Source: Candidatus Bipolaricaulota bacterium (lineage in GTDB: Bacteria > Bipolaricaulota > Bipolaricaulia > Bipolaricaulales > Bipolaricaulaceae). From it: a stretch of 29,055 nucleotides of DNA. Both the position numbers and the translations under genes were made by a program. This document shows, piece after piece, positions 7,274 through 16,700 of this stretch; the stretch's first letter is position 1, and every line of letters begins with the position of its first letter. The notes beneath the pieces were generated by a model. It saw only the letters and a program-made list of their open reading frames with translations, did no database searches and had not been told where the DNA came from. The stretch is from assembly GCA_021159405.1 (NCBI GenBank), contig JAGGRX010000173.1, positions 1 to 29,055 on the forward strand, read 5' to 3'.

Positions 7274-9064
7274 CTATTCCTCCGCTTCAAGGGGAAGGAT
7301 CAACGACACTTGGTCATATACCACCGCACGCCCCACCGAAACCGAGACGTCGCCCACCCCGTACAGCCAGGGCTCCCCGACGAGTTCCGAGATGGGATCC
7401 AGGGCAAATAGCTCCACGGTGAGGGTGTCGTAGGAGGGGATCCCCTCGATGTAGTCCACGAGGGCCGCGATGGAGTCGATCAAGGGTGCCCGCTCACCCT
7501 TCTCAATGGCCCTGGGACCACCGTAGGCCCTGAGCTCGACATATGGGCTATCCAAGCCCTTCGGAATGGGAAGTTCCCCCGACCAGAAGGTCTCCTCTCC
7601 CCGCCAGTCCTGGAGGTAAACGGTGAAGTGGATGGTATCCCCCGGTGCGTAACTATCCTTGTCTACCTGTAGATCTCGTATAAAAACGGCGGAGAGCTCA
7701 TCCGTGACCGTGGCGTTAAGGTCGATCCGAAGAAGGCCCGGATCTGTAAATTCGTTGTACTCCAGGATATCGGTGACGATGGCGGCTTCCCGGGGCACGT
7801 ACTGGGCGATATCCTCTGTGGACAGGAACACATTGTGCCGCTCCAGGGGCTTGGGCAACCCCTCCCCCTCGATGCGATAGCGGACGCTCACCGTGCCGGG
7901 ACCGATGCGGTCCAAAGCCCGGTCCGTGGCTTCAAGCCCGGTGATGTAGCAAAGGAGCCCCGAGTAGCGCGGCTCCCGCACCATACTGGCGGAAAGGTCG
8001 CTCCCCCGGCCGCGGGTTTCGTCCCACACCGAAAACTCTAGATCCACCGCGCTCGGCGACTTTCCCACCAAGCCTCCGATCCCGGCCCAGCGGTCGGCGA
8101 CCACAGCCCCCCGTACATCCCCCAGGCTCCCCAGCTTGTAGGGGGCGTCGAGGGCCGCCACGGTGTCAAGCACATAAGCCGAGCTGAGGAAGTAATCAGT
8201 GCGGCCGGAGAAGAGAAACGGGTGTCCAAAGGCAAGCACCGCATCCCCGTCGACGAGGGTGACCGTGCCCAGCGCGCCCAATGAGACGTCGCCGGAGAGG
8301 AGCCCCACCCCCACCGGTGCCCCTGGCGAAAAGGGAAGGCCCTCTGAGCCAGGGGTGGAAGGCGGGGCTTGGATTATCCGGCCTACCCCAGGGCCGGTGA
8401 GGCCTGGGAGGCGGGTCCGCCACGGGGGAAGGAGCGAAAGCAGTGGATGATCCTCCCGGCGAATGTCCAGCCCTTGCCTTACGATCTCAAGCGCCCGCGG
8501 GGAGAGGCCGGCTGCCACGACGGGGGCGGAAAGCGGCCAAGAGTACAAAGTCCTAGGTTCAAGGGATTCTGGCGGGGTGGCACAGAATTTCAGGTGCAAT
8601 ATGCCCATCTTCTTAAGCTCTTTGGGGATGGGGAGTTCCTCCTGGGGTGGCCCTTCCGGGGCCTGTTTGACCTCGGCCAGCACCTTGAGCATGGTCTCAA
8701 TTGGGGTAACCAGTCCCAACGGGCGCTCGGGCTCCGCTGACCACATGGCAGCCCGGGAAAGCGCCCCGGCCAGTTTCCCTTCGAGGTATATCGGGCTTCC
8801 CGACATCCCCTGGGCGATCCCCCCGGAACGTTCAATGGCATCCCCAAAGGCGCGGATCACGATGAAGTCGTTTTGTTCGCCCGGCTCGTCGATCACCCCG
8901 ATTACTTCCACCTCGAACCGGGAAACTTCCGTCCCGGCCACTACCGTAAGCCCCCAGCCCCGCATCCCCGCTTGTACCTGGGAAAGCGGGATGATCTCAA
9001 CCGGGGCACTAACCGTCATCTGCCCGAAAAGTCCGATCAGAACCAGTGCGGCAAGCGCTCTCAC
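7274..9064 (-). CDS. Secreted SpoIVB-type (S55) serine peptidase domain protein
   Basis: This 596-residue protein has a short signal peptide (residues ~1-20, ending V-S-A) and then the S55 peptidase domain: VQAGMRGWGLTVVAGTEVSRFEVEVIGV (30-57), GGIAQGMSGSPIYLEGKLAGALS (81-103, with the nucleophile in GMSGSP), and VLAFGHPF (276-283), whose His281 is a candidate base. In SpoIVB this domain signals to the SigK protease during sporulation, but nothing else here is sporulation-related, so a general envelope role is more likely. The remaining ~300 residues are beta-rich with no recognised domain. Its GTG overlaps the sucC stop (GTGA), and murF follows by 2 bp. Confidence 0.82.
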   Translation of the reverse strand: MRALAALVLIGLFGQMTVSAPVEIIPLSQVQAGMRGWGLTVVAGTEVSRFEVEVIGVIDEPGEQNDFIVIRAFGDAIERSGGIAQGMSGSPIYLEGKLAGALSRAAMWSAEPERPLGLVTPIETMLKVLAEVKQAPEGPPQEELPIPKELKKMGILHLKFCATPPESLEPRTLYSWPLSAPVVAAGLSPRALEIVRQGLDIRREDHPLLSLLPPWRTRLPGLTGPGVGRIIQAPPSTPGSEGLPFSPGAPVGVGLLSGDVSLGALGTVTLVDGDAVLAFGHPFLFSGRTDYFLSSAYVLDTVAALDAPYKLGSLGDVRGAVVADRWAGIGGLVGKSPSAVDLEFSVWDETRGRGSDLSASMVREPRYSGLLCYITGLEATDRALDRIGPGTVSVRYRIEGEGLPKPLERHNVFLSTEDIAQYVPREAAIVTDILEYNEFTDPGLLRIDLNATVTDELSAVFIRDLQVDKDSYAPGDTIHFTVYLQDWRGEETFWSGELPIPKGLDSPYVELRAYGGPRAIEKGERAPLIDSIAALVDYIEGIPSYDTLTVELFALDPISELVGEPWLYGVGDVSVSVGRAVVYDQVSLILPLEAEE

Positions 9065-10179
9065 TTCTCCCCCTTGGCCAGGGCCACCGCTCGGACGGCC
9101 CCCTCCTCCATGGTCTCCACCGGAACCAGCCCTGCTTGAGCGAGGATCTCTCGGCCCTGGCGCTCGTTCGTGCCGGTGAGCCGTACCACCACCGGAAGGG
9201 GAAGCCCCTCCGTCGCCTCCGCGATCCCCCGGGCCACCTCATCGCAGCGGGTGATGCCCCCGAACACGTTCACAAACAATACCCGCACCCCCGGTGCCCG
9301 GGTCACGATCTCCACTGCCCTCTTCACCCGCTCCGCTCGCGCCCCCCCGCCGATGTCCAGGAAGTTCGCCGGCCTACCCCCCGCCTGGGAAACGAGGTCC
9401 AGCGTGGCCATGACCAGCCCCGCTCCATTTCCGATGATCCCCACCTCGCCCGCCAGCCCTACATAGGAAAGCCCGGCAGCCTTGGCCTCCGCCTCCAGGG
9501 GATCCTCAGCCGCCTCCCGAAGCCCTGCGAACTGGTCCCCGGGCCGATGGTCGTCGTCGATGATCAATTTTGCGTCCAGGGCGAGGAGCCCTTCCGGGGT
9601 CTCGGCCAGGGGATTGATCTCAACGAGGCTCGCCTCGTAGGAGAGGAAAACCTGGAACAGCTTTTGAGCCACATTCATCAGTTCTTTGCGCACATGCGTC
9701 GGGGCGATGGAGAACAGGCGACGGAGCCTAAAGAGGGACAGGCCCTCCAGGGGCGGGACGGGCTCCCTGGCCACCGCATCCGGCCTGGTCTTCGCCACCT
9801 CCTCGATGTCCATCCCTCCGGAGGGCGAGTAGATGAACACCCCCGACCGCCGGCTTCGGTCCACCGTGATGCCAAGGTAATGTTCGGAGAGGATGTCCAC
9901 CGCCCGGACCACGAGCAGGGAGTTCACCTTCACGCCCCCAAGCTCGGCACCGAGCAACCGGCGTGCGATGTCCTCAGCCTCCTCAGGCCGGGCTGCTTTT
10001 TTGATGCCGCCCGCTTTACCCCGTCCACCTATCGGTACCTGGGCCTTGAGCACCACCGGGCAACCCAGGCGCTCGGCCGCCCCTCGGGCCCCCTCCGGAG
10101 TACGGACGAGCTCCCCCGGGGGAACGGGGATCCCACTTCGCTCGAAGATCTCCCTTCCTTGCCACTCCAAAAGCCGCAC
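9061..10179 (-). CDS. sucC: Succinate--CoA ligase (ADP-forming) beta subunit
   Basis: SucC carries the ATP-grasp domain of succinyl-CoA synthetase, which interconverts succinyl-CoA and succinate with formation of ATP or GTP. The 372 residues are slightly shorter than the 388 of E. coli. Visible are KAQVPIGGRGKAGGIKKA (45-62), VEINPLAET with metal-binding residues (~residue 201), GNGAGLVMATLDLV and VNVFGGITRCDEVA near the C-terminus. The GTG start has a good SD (AAAGGAGGG). The usual partner sucD is absent on either side: gyrB lies upstream in the other direction and an S55 peptidase follows. A malate- or citrate-CoA ligase beta subunit is the main alternative. Confidence 0.88.
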   Translation of the reverse strand: MRLLEWQGREIFERSGIPVPPGELVRTPEGARGAAERLGCPVVLKAQVPIGGRGKAGGIKKAARPEEAEDIARRLLGAELGGVKVNSLLVVRAVDILSEHYLGITVDRSRRSGVFIYSPSGGMDIEEVAKTRPDAVAREPVPPLEGLSLFRLRRLFSIAPTHVRKELMNVAQKLFQVFLSYEASLVEINPLAETPEGLLALDAKLIIDDDHRPGDQFAGLREAAEDPLEAEAKAAGLSYVGLAGEVGIIGNGAGLVMATLDLVSQAGGRPANFLDIGGGARAERVKRAVEIVTRAPGVRVLFVNVFGGITRCDEVARGIAEATEGLPLPVVVRLTGTNERQGREILAQAGLVPVETMEEGAVRAVALAKGEK

Positions 10180-10271
10180 CGACCCTCCTTTCTTGCAGGG
10201 AGCTTAACCGCTCAACCCCCTTCTGGCCAGGCGGACAAAAGGGACGGCGAAAGGTAGCAAATTCCGATGCG

Positions 10272-10300
10272 TTGCGGATTTTTTCTCGATCGAATATACT
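10272..10300 (+). promoter_or_regulatory. gyrB promoter
   Basis: TTGCGG (10272-10277) and TATACT (10295-10300) are 17 bp apart, a good sigma-70 arrangement. The longest gyrB ORF would start inside this -35 box, so that start cannot be used from this promoter. Predicted transcription start is near 10307. Confidence 0.75.
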
Positions 10301-10319
10301 TTTGAGCGAGGTGGTGCAT

Positions 10320-12221
10320 TTGACGAGGGGGCATGAATACGACGCAAGCAAGATCCAAGTCCTGGAGGACATAGAGGCGGTAAGGAAGCGCCCGGGGATG
10401 TACATCGGCTCCACCGGGCCGGATGGGCTGCTTCACCTCATCTACGAAGTGGTGGACAACGCCGTGGACGAGGCCCTGGCGGGCTACTGCACCGAGATCC
10501 AGGTCATCATCCACGAGGACAAGCGGGTCACCGTGATCGACAACGGCCGGGGGATCCCGGTAGGGATCCATCCCGAGACCGGGATAAACACGGTGGAGCT
10601 TGTGCTCACCACCCTGCACGCCGGCGGAAAATTCTCCACCGAAAGCTACAAGGTCTCCGGAGGGCTCCACGGCGTGGGCGTCTCGGTGGTGAACGCCCTG
10701 TCGGAGTTCCTGACCGTGGAGGTGAGATGGCGGGACGGAAAGGTCTACCGACAGGAGTTCCGCCGGGGGCGCAAGGTCACGGAGCTTGAGGCAGTGGGGA
10801 AGGCCGATTCCACCGGCACCACCATTACCTTCCTGCCGGATCGGGAGATCTTTGGGGAAATCCGGTACAACTTTTCCAAGCTGGCTCACCGTCTGAAGGA
10901 GCTCGCCTATCTCAACCCGGGACTCCGCATCCGTCTGGAAAACCGGATCGCGGGGGTGAAGCGGGAGTTCCGTTTCCGGGGTGGGGTGGTGGCGTTCGTC
11001 AAGGACCTGGCAACGGGCAAGGATCCCCTCCATCCGGAGCCCATTTACATCGTCGATGACAGGGGTGACCGTACCGTGGAGGCGGCGCTTCTGTTCACCG
11101 ACGCCATGGATGAAGAGATCTTCACATTTGCCAACAACATCAACACCCGGGAGGGGGGGACCCACCTCACCGGGTTCAGGGCAGCCCTGACGCGGGTCTT
11201 CAACGATTATGCCAGGGAGAAGCGGCTCCTGAAGCAGAAGGACGGGGGCATTCCCGGGGAGGCGATCCGTGAGGGCTTGGTCGCGATCCTGTCGGTAAAA
11301 CTGGGGCAGCCCGAGTTCGAGGGACAGACCAAAACGAAGCTCGGGAACCCAGAGATGCGGACCTATGTGGAAGAGGTGGTGCGGGAGCAGCTGGCGCAGT
11401 ACCTGGCCAAAAACCCGGGGGTGGCCCGGGCGATCATCGAGAAATCCCTCACTGCATACCGGGCGCGCCTGGCCGCTGCCAAGGCCAGGAAGCTGGTGCG
11501 CCGCAAGGGGGCCCTCCTGTCAAACGGCCTTCCAGGAAAACTCGCCGACTGCACGAGCGAGGATCCCGAAAAGTCCGAGCTGTTCATCGTGGAGGGGGAT
11601 TCCGCCGGCGGCTCGGCCAAACAGGGCCGGGACCGCACCTTCCAGGCCATCCTCCCATTGAGAGGAAAGGTCCTCAACGTGGAGAAGGCCAGGCTGTCAA
11701 AGCTCCTCGATAACCAGGAGCTCAGGGCAATCATCACCGCTTTGGGCACGGGAATCCGGGAGGAGTTCGACCTGGAAAAGCTCCGGTATCACAAGATCAT
11801 CCTCATGGCGGACGCGGACGTCGACGGTGCCCACATCCGCACGCTCCTCCTCACCTTCTTCTTCCGCTATCTCAGGCCCCTGATCGAAAACGGGTACGTC
11901 TATATCGCCCAGGCGCCCCTCTATCTTGCGCAAAAGGGAAAGCAGCGTCTTTACTTTTACTCCGACGAGGAACTCCAGGAGTTCACTTCCAAAGAGAACG
12001 GAAAATTCTCGGTGCGGCGGTTCAAGGGGTTGGGGGAGATGAACCCCGAGGAGCTGTGGGAAACCACCATGAACCCGGAAACCCGGATCTTAAAGAAGGT
12101 GACGATCAGGGATGCCCTGGAGGCGGACGAGATCTTCACTATCCTGATGGGGCAGGACGTGGGGGCGCGGCGGGATTTCATCCGGGAGAACGCCCACCGC
12201 GTGGCCGTACTCGATATCTAA
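10320..12221 (+). CDS. gyrB: DNA gyrase subunit B
   Basis: GyrB supplies the ATPase of DNA gyrase, which introduces negative supercoils. From a TTG at 10320 it is 633 residues, the length of short-form GyrBs. The SD GAGGTGG lies about 6 bp upstream; the longer ORF from 10272 overlaps the promoter and is rejected. The GHKL ATPase shows RKRPGMYIGS, VVDNAVDEAL, DNGRGIPV and GLHGVGVSVVNALS; the TOPRIM region shows VEGDSAGGSAKQGRDR, LPLRGKVLNVEKA and MADADVDGAHIRTLLLTFFFR; the C-terminus has RRFKGLGEMNPEELWETTM. ParE is a possible alternative but the C-terminal RRDFIREN-H ending fits GyrB well. purB follows by 7 bp; gyrA is not in the window. Confidence 0.95.
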   Translation: MTRGHEYDASKIQVLEDIEAVRKRPGMYIGSTGPDGLLHLIYEVVDNAVDEALAGYCTEIQVIIHEDKRVTVIDNGRGIPVGIHPETGINTVELVLTTLHAGGKFSTESYKVSGGLHGVGVSVVNALSEFLTVEVRWRDGKVYRQEFRRGRKVTELEAVGKADSTGTTITFLPDREIFGEIRYNFSKLAHRLKELAYLNPGLRIRLENRIAGVKREFRFRGGVVAFVKDLATGKDPLHPEPIYIVDDRGDRTVEAALLFTDAMDEEIFTFANNINTREGGTHLTGFRAALTRVFNDYAREKRLLKQKDGGIPGEAIREGLVAILSVKLGQPEFEGQTKTKLGNPEMRTYVEEVVREQLAQYLAKNPGVARAIIEKSLTAYRARLAAAKARKLVRRKGALLSNGLPGKLADCTSEDPEKSELFIVEGDSAGGSAKQGRDRTFQAILPLRGKVLNVEKARLSKLLDNQELRAIITALGTGIREEFDLEKLRYHKIILMADADVDGAHIRTLLLTFFFRYLRPLIENGYVYIAQAPLYLAQKGKQRLYFYSDEELQEFTSKENGKFSVRRFKGLGEMNPEELWETTMNPETRILKKVTIRDALEADEIFTILMGQDVGARRDFIRENAHRVAVLDI

Positions 12222-12228
12222 GTGTGCC

Positions 12229-13518
12229 ATGCTGGAGAGGTATGCCCTTTCGCCGATGCGGGACCTGTGGACCCTTGCCGCCCAGTACGGGCGCTGGCTT
12301 GAGGTTGAGCTGGCTTGTCTTTCGGCCCTAGAGGAGCTTGGCCACATCCCCCAAGGCACCGCCGATTCCGTCCGGAAGAAGGCCAGGATCGATGTGGAGA
12401 GGATCCTGGCCAGGGAGCGCGAGGTTGGCCACGACCTCATCGCGTTCCTCTTGGTCCTGGAGGAAGAGGTGGGGCCGGAGGGCCGCTGGCTTCACTACGG
12501 GCTCACTTCCTCCGACGTCAAGGACACCGCCCTCGCCTTGGCCCTGCGGGAGGCCCTGGGCCTTGTCTTGGAAAAGGCGAAAAAACTCTCCCAGGTCCTG
12601 TGGGAGCTCGCCTTGCGCTATCGGGATGCTCCCATGGTGGGCAGGACCCACGGCCAGTATGCCGAGCCCATAACGTTCGGGCTCAAGGTCCTCGTCTGGT
12701 ACGATGGGCTTTCGCGCGTGAGAAAGCGGCTCCTTGCCGCCAGGGAGGCGATCTCCGTGGGCAAGCTTTCCGGGGCGGTGGGGACCTATGCCCACTTCCC
12801 TCCGGAGGCGGAAAGGCGCGCCCTGGCGAAGCTTGGGCTTGCGCCTTGTCCGATCGCCACCCAGGTCATCCCCCGGGACCGACACGCGGAGGTCCTGTTC
12901 GCCCTGGCCGCTGCCGCCTCTTTGGTGGAGACCATCGCCCTGGAGGTGCGCCACCTTTCCCGGTCCGAAGTGGGGGAAGTCGCCGAAGGGCGTCCCGAAG
13001 GCTCCTCCGCCATGCCCCACAAGAGAAACCCCATCCTTTCAGAGAGGCTTTGCGGCCTTGCCCGCCTTGTACGCACCACCGTGGTTCCGGCCCTGGAGAA
13101 CAGCGTCCTGTGGCATGAACGCGACATGTCCCACTCCTCCGTGGAGCGGATCCTCCTGCCCCAGGCGTTCATCCTGGTGGATTACATGCTCGATCGGGCC
13201 GTGGACTTAACCAAAAACCTTAAAGTCTACCCGGAGCGGATGCTCTCAAGGCTGATGGGGGCACGGGGTCTACCCTTCTCGGAAGGGTTGCTTCTGTCCT
13301 TGGTGGAGAAGGGGATGTCAAGGAAAGAGGCCCACACGCTGGTGCGACGCCTGGCAGCGGAAGCCGAGCGCAATGAGGTCGAACTGAAGGAGGTCGCTGC
13401 TTGCGATCCCGAAGTGCTGAAGCTCCTTACCCCCAAGGAGCTCGAGGCCATCTTCGACCTGAAGAAGGCCTTGTCCCGGGTGCCGGAGATCTTCCAGCGC
13501 TTTTCGCCTCCCGAATGA
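12229..13518 (+). CDS. purB: Adenylosuccinate lyase
   Basis: PurB cleaves adenylosuccinate to AMP and fumarate and also acts on SAICAR in purine synthesis. The 429-residue length is typical. It shows HYGLTSSDVKDTA (~residues 88-100), VGRTHGQYAEPITFG (~139-153) and the fumarate-lyase signature GSSAMPHKRNP (~258-268). It starts 7 bp after the gyrB stop without an obvious SD, so translation may be coupled to gyrB. purA, which makes its substrate, lies about 4 kb downstream, so the two AMP-branch enzymes are near each other but in separate units. Confidence 0.95.
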   Translation: MLERYALSPMRDLWTLAAQYGRWLEVELACLSALEELGHIPQGTADSVRKKARIDVERILAREREVGHDLIAFLLVLEEEVGPEGRWLHYGLTSSDVKDTALALALREALGLVLEKAKKLSQVLWELALRYRDAPMVGRTHGQYAEPITFGLKVLVWYDGLSRVRKRLLAAREAISVGKLSGAVGTYAHFPPEAERRALAKLGLAPCPIATQVIPRDRHAEVLFALAAAASLVETIALEVRHLSRSEVGEVAEGRPEGSSAMPHKRNPILSERLCGLARLVRTTVVPALENSVLWHERDMSHSSVERILLPQAFILVDYMLDRAVDLTKNLKVYPERMLSRLMGARGLPFSEGLLLSLVEKGMSRKEAHTLVRRLAAEAERNEVELKEVAACDPEVLKLLTPKELEAIFDLKKALSRVPEIFQRFSPPE

Positions 13519-13550
13519 GTAAACCCGACAAGCCCCTTCGAGTATGCCCC

Positions 13551-13579
13551 TTTTGGCGAGTTACTTAGCAGGTTATAAT
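13551..13579 (+). promoter_or_regulatory. Promoter of the ileS leader
   Basis: A perfect TATAAT (13574-13579) lies 17 bp after a weak -35, TTTTGG (13551-13556). Predicted transcription start is near 13586, about 11 nt before the leader-peptide ATG. The perfect -10 in this GC-rich sequence is the main evidence. Confidence 0.7.
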
Positions 13580-13596
13580 CCCTTGCGGGATCCACG

Positions 13597-13647
13597 ATGA
13601 AAAGACACGTGATCGCCTTCGCCCACCGCATCATCCTGCCCCGCTAG
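13597..13647 (+). CDS. ileS attenuator leader peptide MKRHVIAFAHRIILPR (16 aa)
   Basis: A 17-codon ORF (ATG 13597 to TAG 13645-13647) encodes three Ile, all ATC: codon 6 and the tandem codons 12-13 (13630-13635), plus Val and Leu. It starts just after the ileS promoter and ends 80 bp before ileS. A weak GGGA precedes the ATG by about 6 bp. Its codons 8-12 are the 5' arm of the downstream terminator, so ribosome position on the Ile codons directly decides whether the terminator can form. This coupling of codons and structure is the reason for calling it real despite its size. Confidence 0.75.
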   Translation: MKRHVIAFAHRIILPR

Positions 13648-13705
13648 GGGCAGGGAGAGGGTTCGCAAATCAAGTTTCCGGTCGAAGATGCGGAGGGCGT
13701 TTTTT
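13620..13705 (+). terminator. ileS leader terminator/attenuator using leader-peptide codons as its 5' arm
   Basis: CGCCCACCGCATC (13620-13632) and GATGCGGAGGGCG (13687-13699) pair at 12 of 13 positions (one A-A mismatch), and the 3' arm is followed directly by TTTTTT (13700-13705). The 54-nt interior holds a hairpin at 13635-13654. An alternative, weaker pairing of TTCGCA (13662-13667) with TGCGGA (13689-13694) uses part of the same 3' arm and could be the antiterminator. A ribosome waiting at Ile codons 12-13 would hide the 5' arm and permit readthrough into ileS. Confidence 0.75.
13635..13654 (+). promoter_or_regulatory. Hairpin around the ileS leader stop codon
   Basis: CCTGCCCC-GCTA-GGGGCAGG is a perfect 8-bp stem with a 4-nt loop. 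The leader TAG stop straddles the loop and the first stem base, so a ribosome reaching the stop would melt it. It may serve as a pause hairpin that synchronises transcription with translation, as in classical attenuators; that role is inference. Confidence 0.7.
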
Positions 13706-13728
13706 CATTTGGACTCAAGGAGGGGTTC

Positions 13729-16700
13729 GTGGGCTTCCAGAAACTAGAGAGCGATCCGCGCCGTCGTGAGGAGGCGGTACTGGCGTTTTGGCAGGAAAGG
13801 CGCATCTTTGAACGCTCCCTTGAGCGTACTAAGCGCGGCCCCAAGTTTGTGTTCTACGAGGGACCACCCACAGCGAACGGCCGTCCCCACTTCGGACACC
13901 TGCTCCCACGCATTTACAAGGACCTGTTCCCTCGCTACAAGACCATGCGCGGGTACTTCGTGCCCCGCAAGGCGGGTTGGGACTGCCATGGGCTGCCGGT
14001 GGAGCTCGAGGTGGAAAGGGAACTCGGCATCAAGACCAAGGCCGAGATCGAGCGCTACGGACTGGAGAAGTTTGTAGAAAAATGCAAGGCTTCTGTGCAT
14101 AAGTACATCAAAGCCTGGGAGGACATGATCAAGCGCATGGGGTTTTGGATCGATCTTACGCAGCCCTACATCACCTACACGGACGACTACATCGAGTCCG
14201 TTTGGTGGGGGCTGAAGAAGATCCATGAGCAAGGGCTTCTCTATCGGGGGCACAAGATCCTGCCCTACTGCCCCAGGTGCGGGACGCCCCTCTCCTCCCA
14301 TGAGGTAGCGCAGGGGTACCGAAACGTGAAGGATCCATCGGTGTTCGTGCTCATGCCCCTGGTCGAAGAACCGGACAAGGCGTTTCTCGTTTGGACCACC
14401 ACCCCCTGGACGCTCCCGGCAAACGTGGCCCTGGCTGTGGACCCTGCCGCCACCTACGTGGAGGTGGAGCATGAGGGGAAGCGGCTCATCCTGGCCCGGC
14501 CGCGCCTTGCCGCCGTGCTTGGGGAAGGGGCACGGGTGGTGGCCGAACGCCCTGGAGCGGAGCTCGTAGGGCTCCGCTACCAGCCGCTCTATCCCCTGGT
14601 CGAAGAGGAAGGCGCCTACCGGGTGGTGGGGGCTGACTTCGTGACCATGGATGAGGGGACCGGGATCGTGCACATCGCCCCTGCCTTTGGTGAAGAGGAC
14701 TACGAGCTTGGGAAAAAGGAGGGGCTCCCGTTTGTGCAGCCAGTGGACAAAAGCGGCCGTTTCACCGAGGACTTCCCCCTGGCGGCAGGGAAGTTCGTGA
14801 AGGACGCCGACCCCCTCATCATAGAGGACCTGAAGGCCAAGGGAAGGTTGTTTTCAGCCGGGCTCTATGCCCACGATTACCCGTTCTGCTGGCGCTGTGA
14901 TACCCCCCTTCTTTATTACGCCATCGATTCCTGGTTCATCGCCTCCACCGCGAGGAAGGACGAGATCATCGCCGAAAGCGAGAAGGTGAACTGGTACCCC
15001 GAACACGTGGGCCGGGGAAGGTTCGGGGATTTCCTCCGCTCCATGCGCGACTGGGCCCTGTCCCGGGACCGGTTCTGGGGGACCCCGCTCCCCGTTTGGG
15101 TGTGCGCAAGCTGTGGGGCCATGCGGGTGATCGGCTCCCGAAAGGAGCTGGTGGAACATGCCCTGGATCCCGAGCTGGCCCGTCGGGTGGAGCTGCACCG
15201 CCCGTATGTAGATGAGGTGAAGCTGCGCTGCAAGTGTGGGGGCACCATGCACCGGGTTCCCCAGGTGCTGGATACCTGGTTCGACTCCGGGGCCATGCAC
15301 ACCGCCCAATGGCACTACCCCTTTGAGAACGAAGAGCTGTTCCGCTCCTCTTACCCTGCGGACTTCATCTGCGAGGCGCTGGACCAGACCCGAGGCTGGT
15401 TCTATACGCTGCTCGTCACCGGGGTGTTGGTGCACGGGAAGGCCCCGTATCGGAACGTGCTCGTCACCGGCATGGGCCTGGATGCCCAGGGCCAGAAGAT
15501 GAGCAAATCCCGGGGCAACGTGCTCGATCCCCTGCCGATCGCCGATCAGCACGGAGCCGATGCCATGCGCTGGTACCTCATCTCCGACTCGGCCCCCTGG
15601 ACGGTGCGCAGGATCGATCCCCAGGGTGTGGCCAAGGCCCGGTTCGGCTTTTTGGACACGGTGAGGAACTCGCACGACTTCTTCGCCCTTTACGCCGGGA
15701 TCGACGGCTTTGACCCCCAGGCGCATCCCGCCCCCAAGGCCCGGCCTGCCCTGGATCGCTGGCTGCTTTCCCGCCTCTCCGCCACCGTCTCCAAGGTCAC
15801 GGAAGCGCTGGATGCATACGATGTCGTGCGAGCTTGCACCGAGCTTTCCCGGTTCGTGGACGATCTTTCCAACTGGTATATCCGCCTTTCCCGCCCCCGG
15901 TTTTGGGCCGAGGGGTTGCCGGAGGACAAGCTCTCCGCCTACCACACCCTATATGCGGCCCTCAGGACCCTGGCCCTGCTCTTGGCACCCTTTACGCCGT
16001 TTATCGCCGAGGCGATGTGGAGATCCCTTCGCAAGGAGGACGATCCCGAATCCGTACATCTTATGGACTGGCCGGCCCCATTAGGGCGGGACGAGCGCCT
16101 GGAGCAGTGGATGGAGCGCGTGCGCGAAGTGGCTTCATTGGGGCTGGCTGCCAGGAATCTGGCGAAGCTCAAGGTACGGCAGCCCCTTCGGACGTTGTAC
16201 GTTGTGCAAAGGCCCGGGGATGAGGAGATCCCTGAGGAGCTGTGGGCGCTGGCCAGGGTGGAACTCAACGTGCGTGACATCGTGCTCGTCCCGGATCTCT
16301 CGCGCTTCCGGGAGCCAAAGCTTGTCCCTGATTTCAGCCGGCTTGGCCCTCGTTTGGGGCCTTTGGCCCAGCGGGCGGCTGCGGCCCTGGCGAAGGCCGA
16401 TCACAGGTCACTTTGGGAGGAGCTCCAGTCCCGGGGTCGCGTCAACCTAAAGCTCGGGGCCGAGGAGGTGGAGCTCACCCCCGAGGATGTCAGGGTCTTG
16501 TGGCAGCCGAGCCCGGGCTTCGTGGTGGCCGAGGGTCCAGAAGGAGAGGTGGCACTGGACGTGCGTCTGGACGAAGAGTTGCGCGCCGAGGGGGATTTCC
16601 GCGAGCTGGTACATCGGCTGCAGCTGGCCCGTAAACAGGCGGGCTTTGAGGTCACCGATCGCATCGAGCTTGCATACCAAGGGGAGCTTGGGGAGATCTT

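Noticed and set aside
10262..10285. Possible terminator (TCCG...CGGA then T6) upstream of gyrB
   Set aside because: The stem is only 4 bp, and the T-run is the spacer of the gyrB promoter.
10272..10319. Longer N-terminus for gyrB
   Set aside because: Its TTG start lies in the -35 box of the promoter; the residues do not resemble GyrB, whose conserved start follows the TTG at 10320.
13586..13728. T-box riboswitch upstream of ileS
   Set aside because: The leader is only about 140 nt and lacks the T-box sequence; the terminator arm is formed by leader-peptide codons.
14854..15945. 363-residue minus-strand ORF opposite ileS
   Set aside because: It is antisense to conserved IleRS motifs and has shadow-like composition (Gly, His, Pro, Val).
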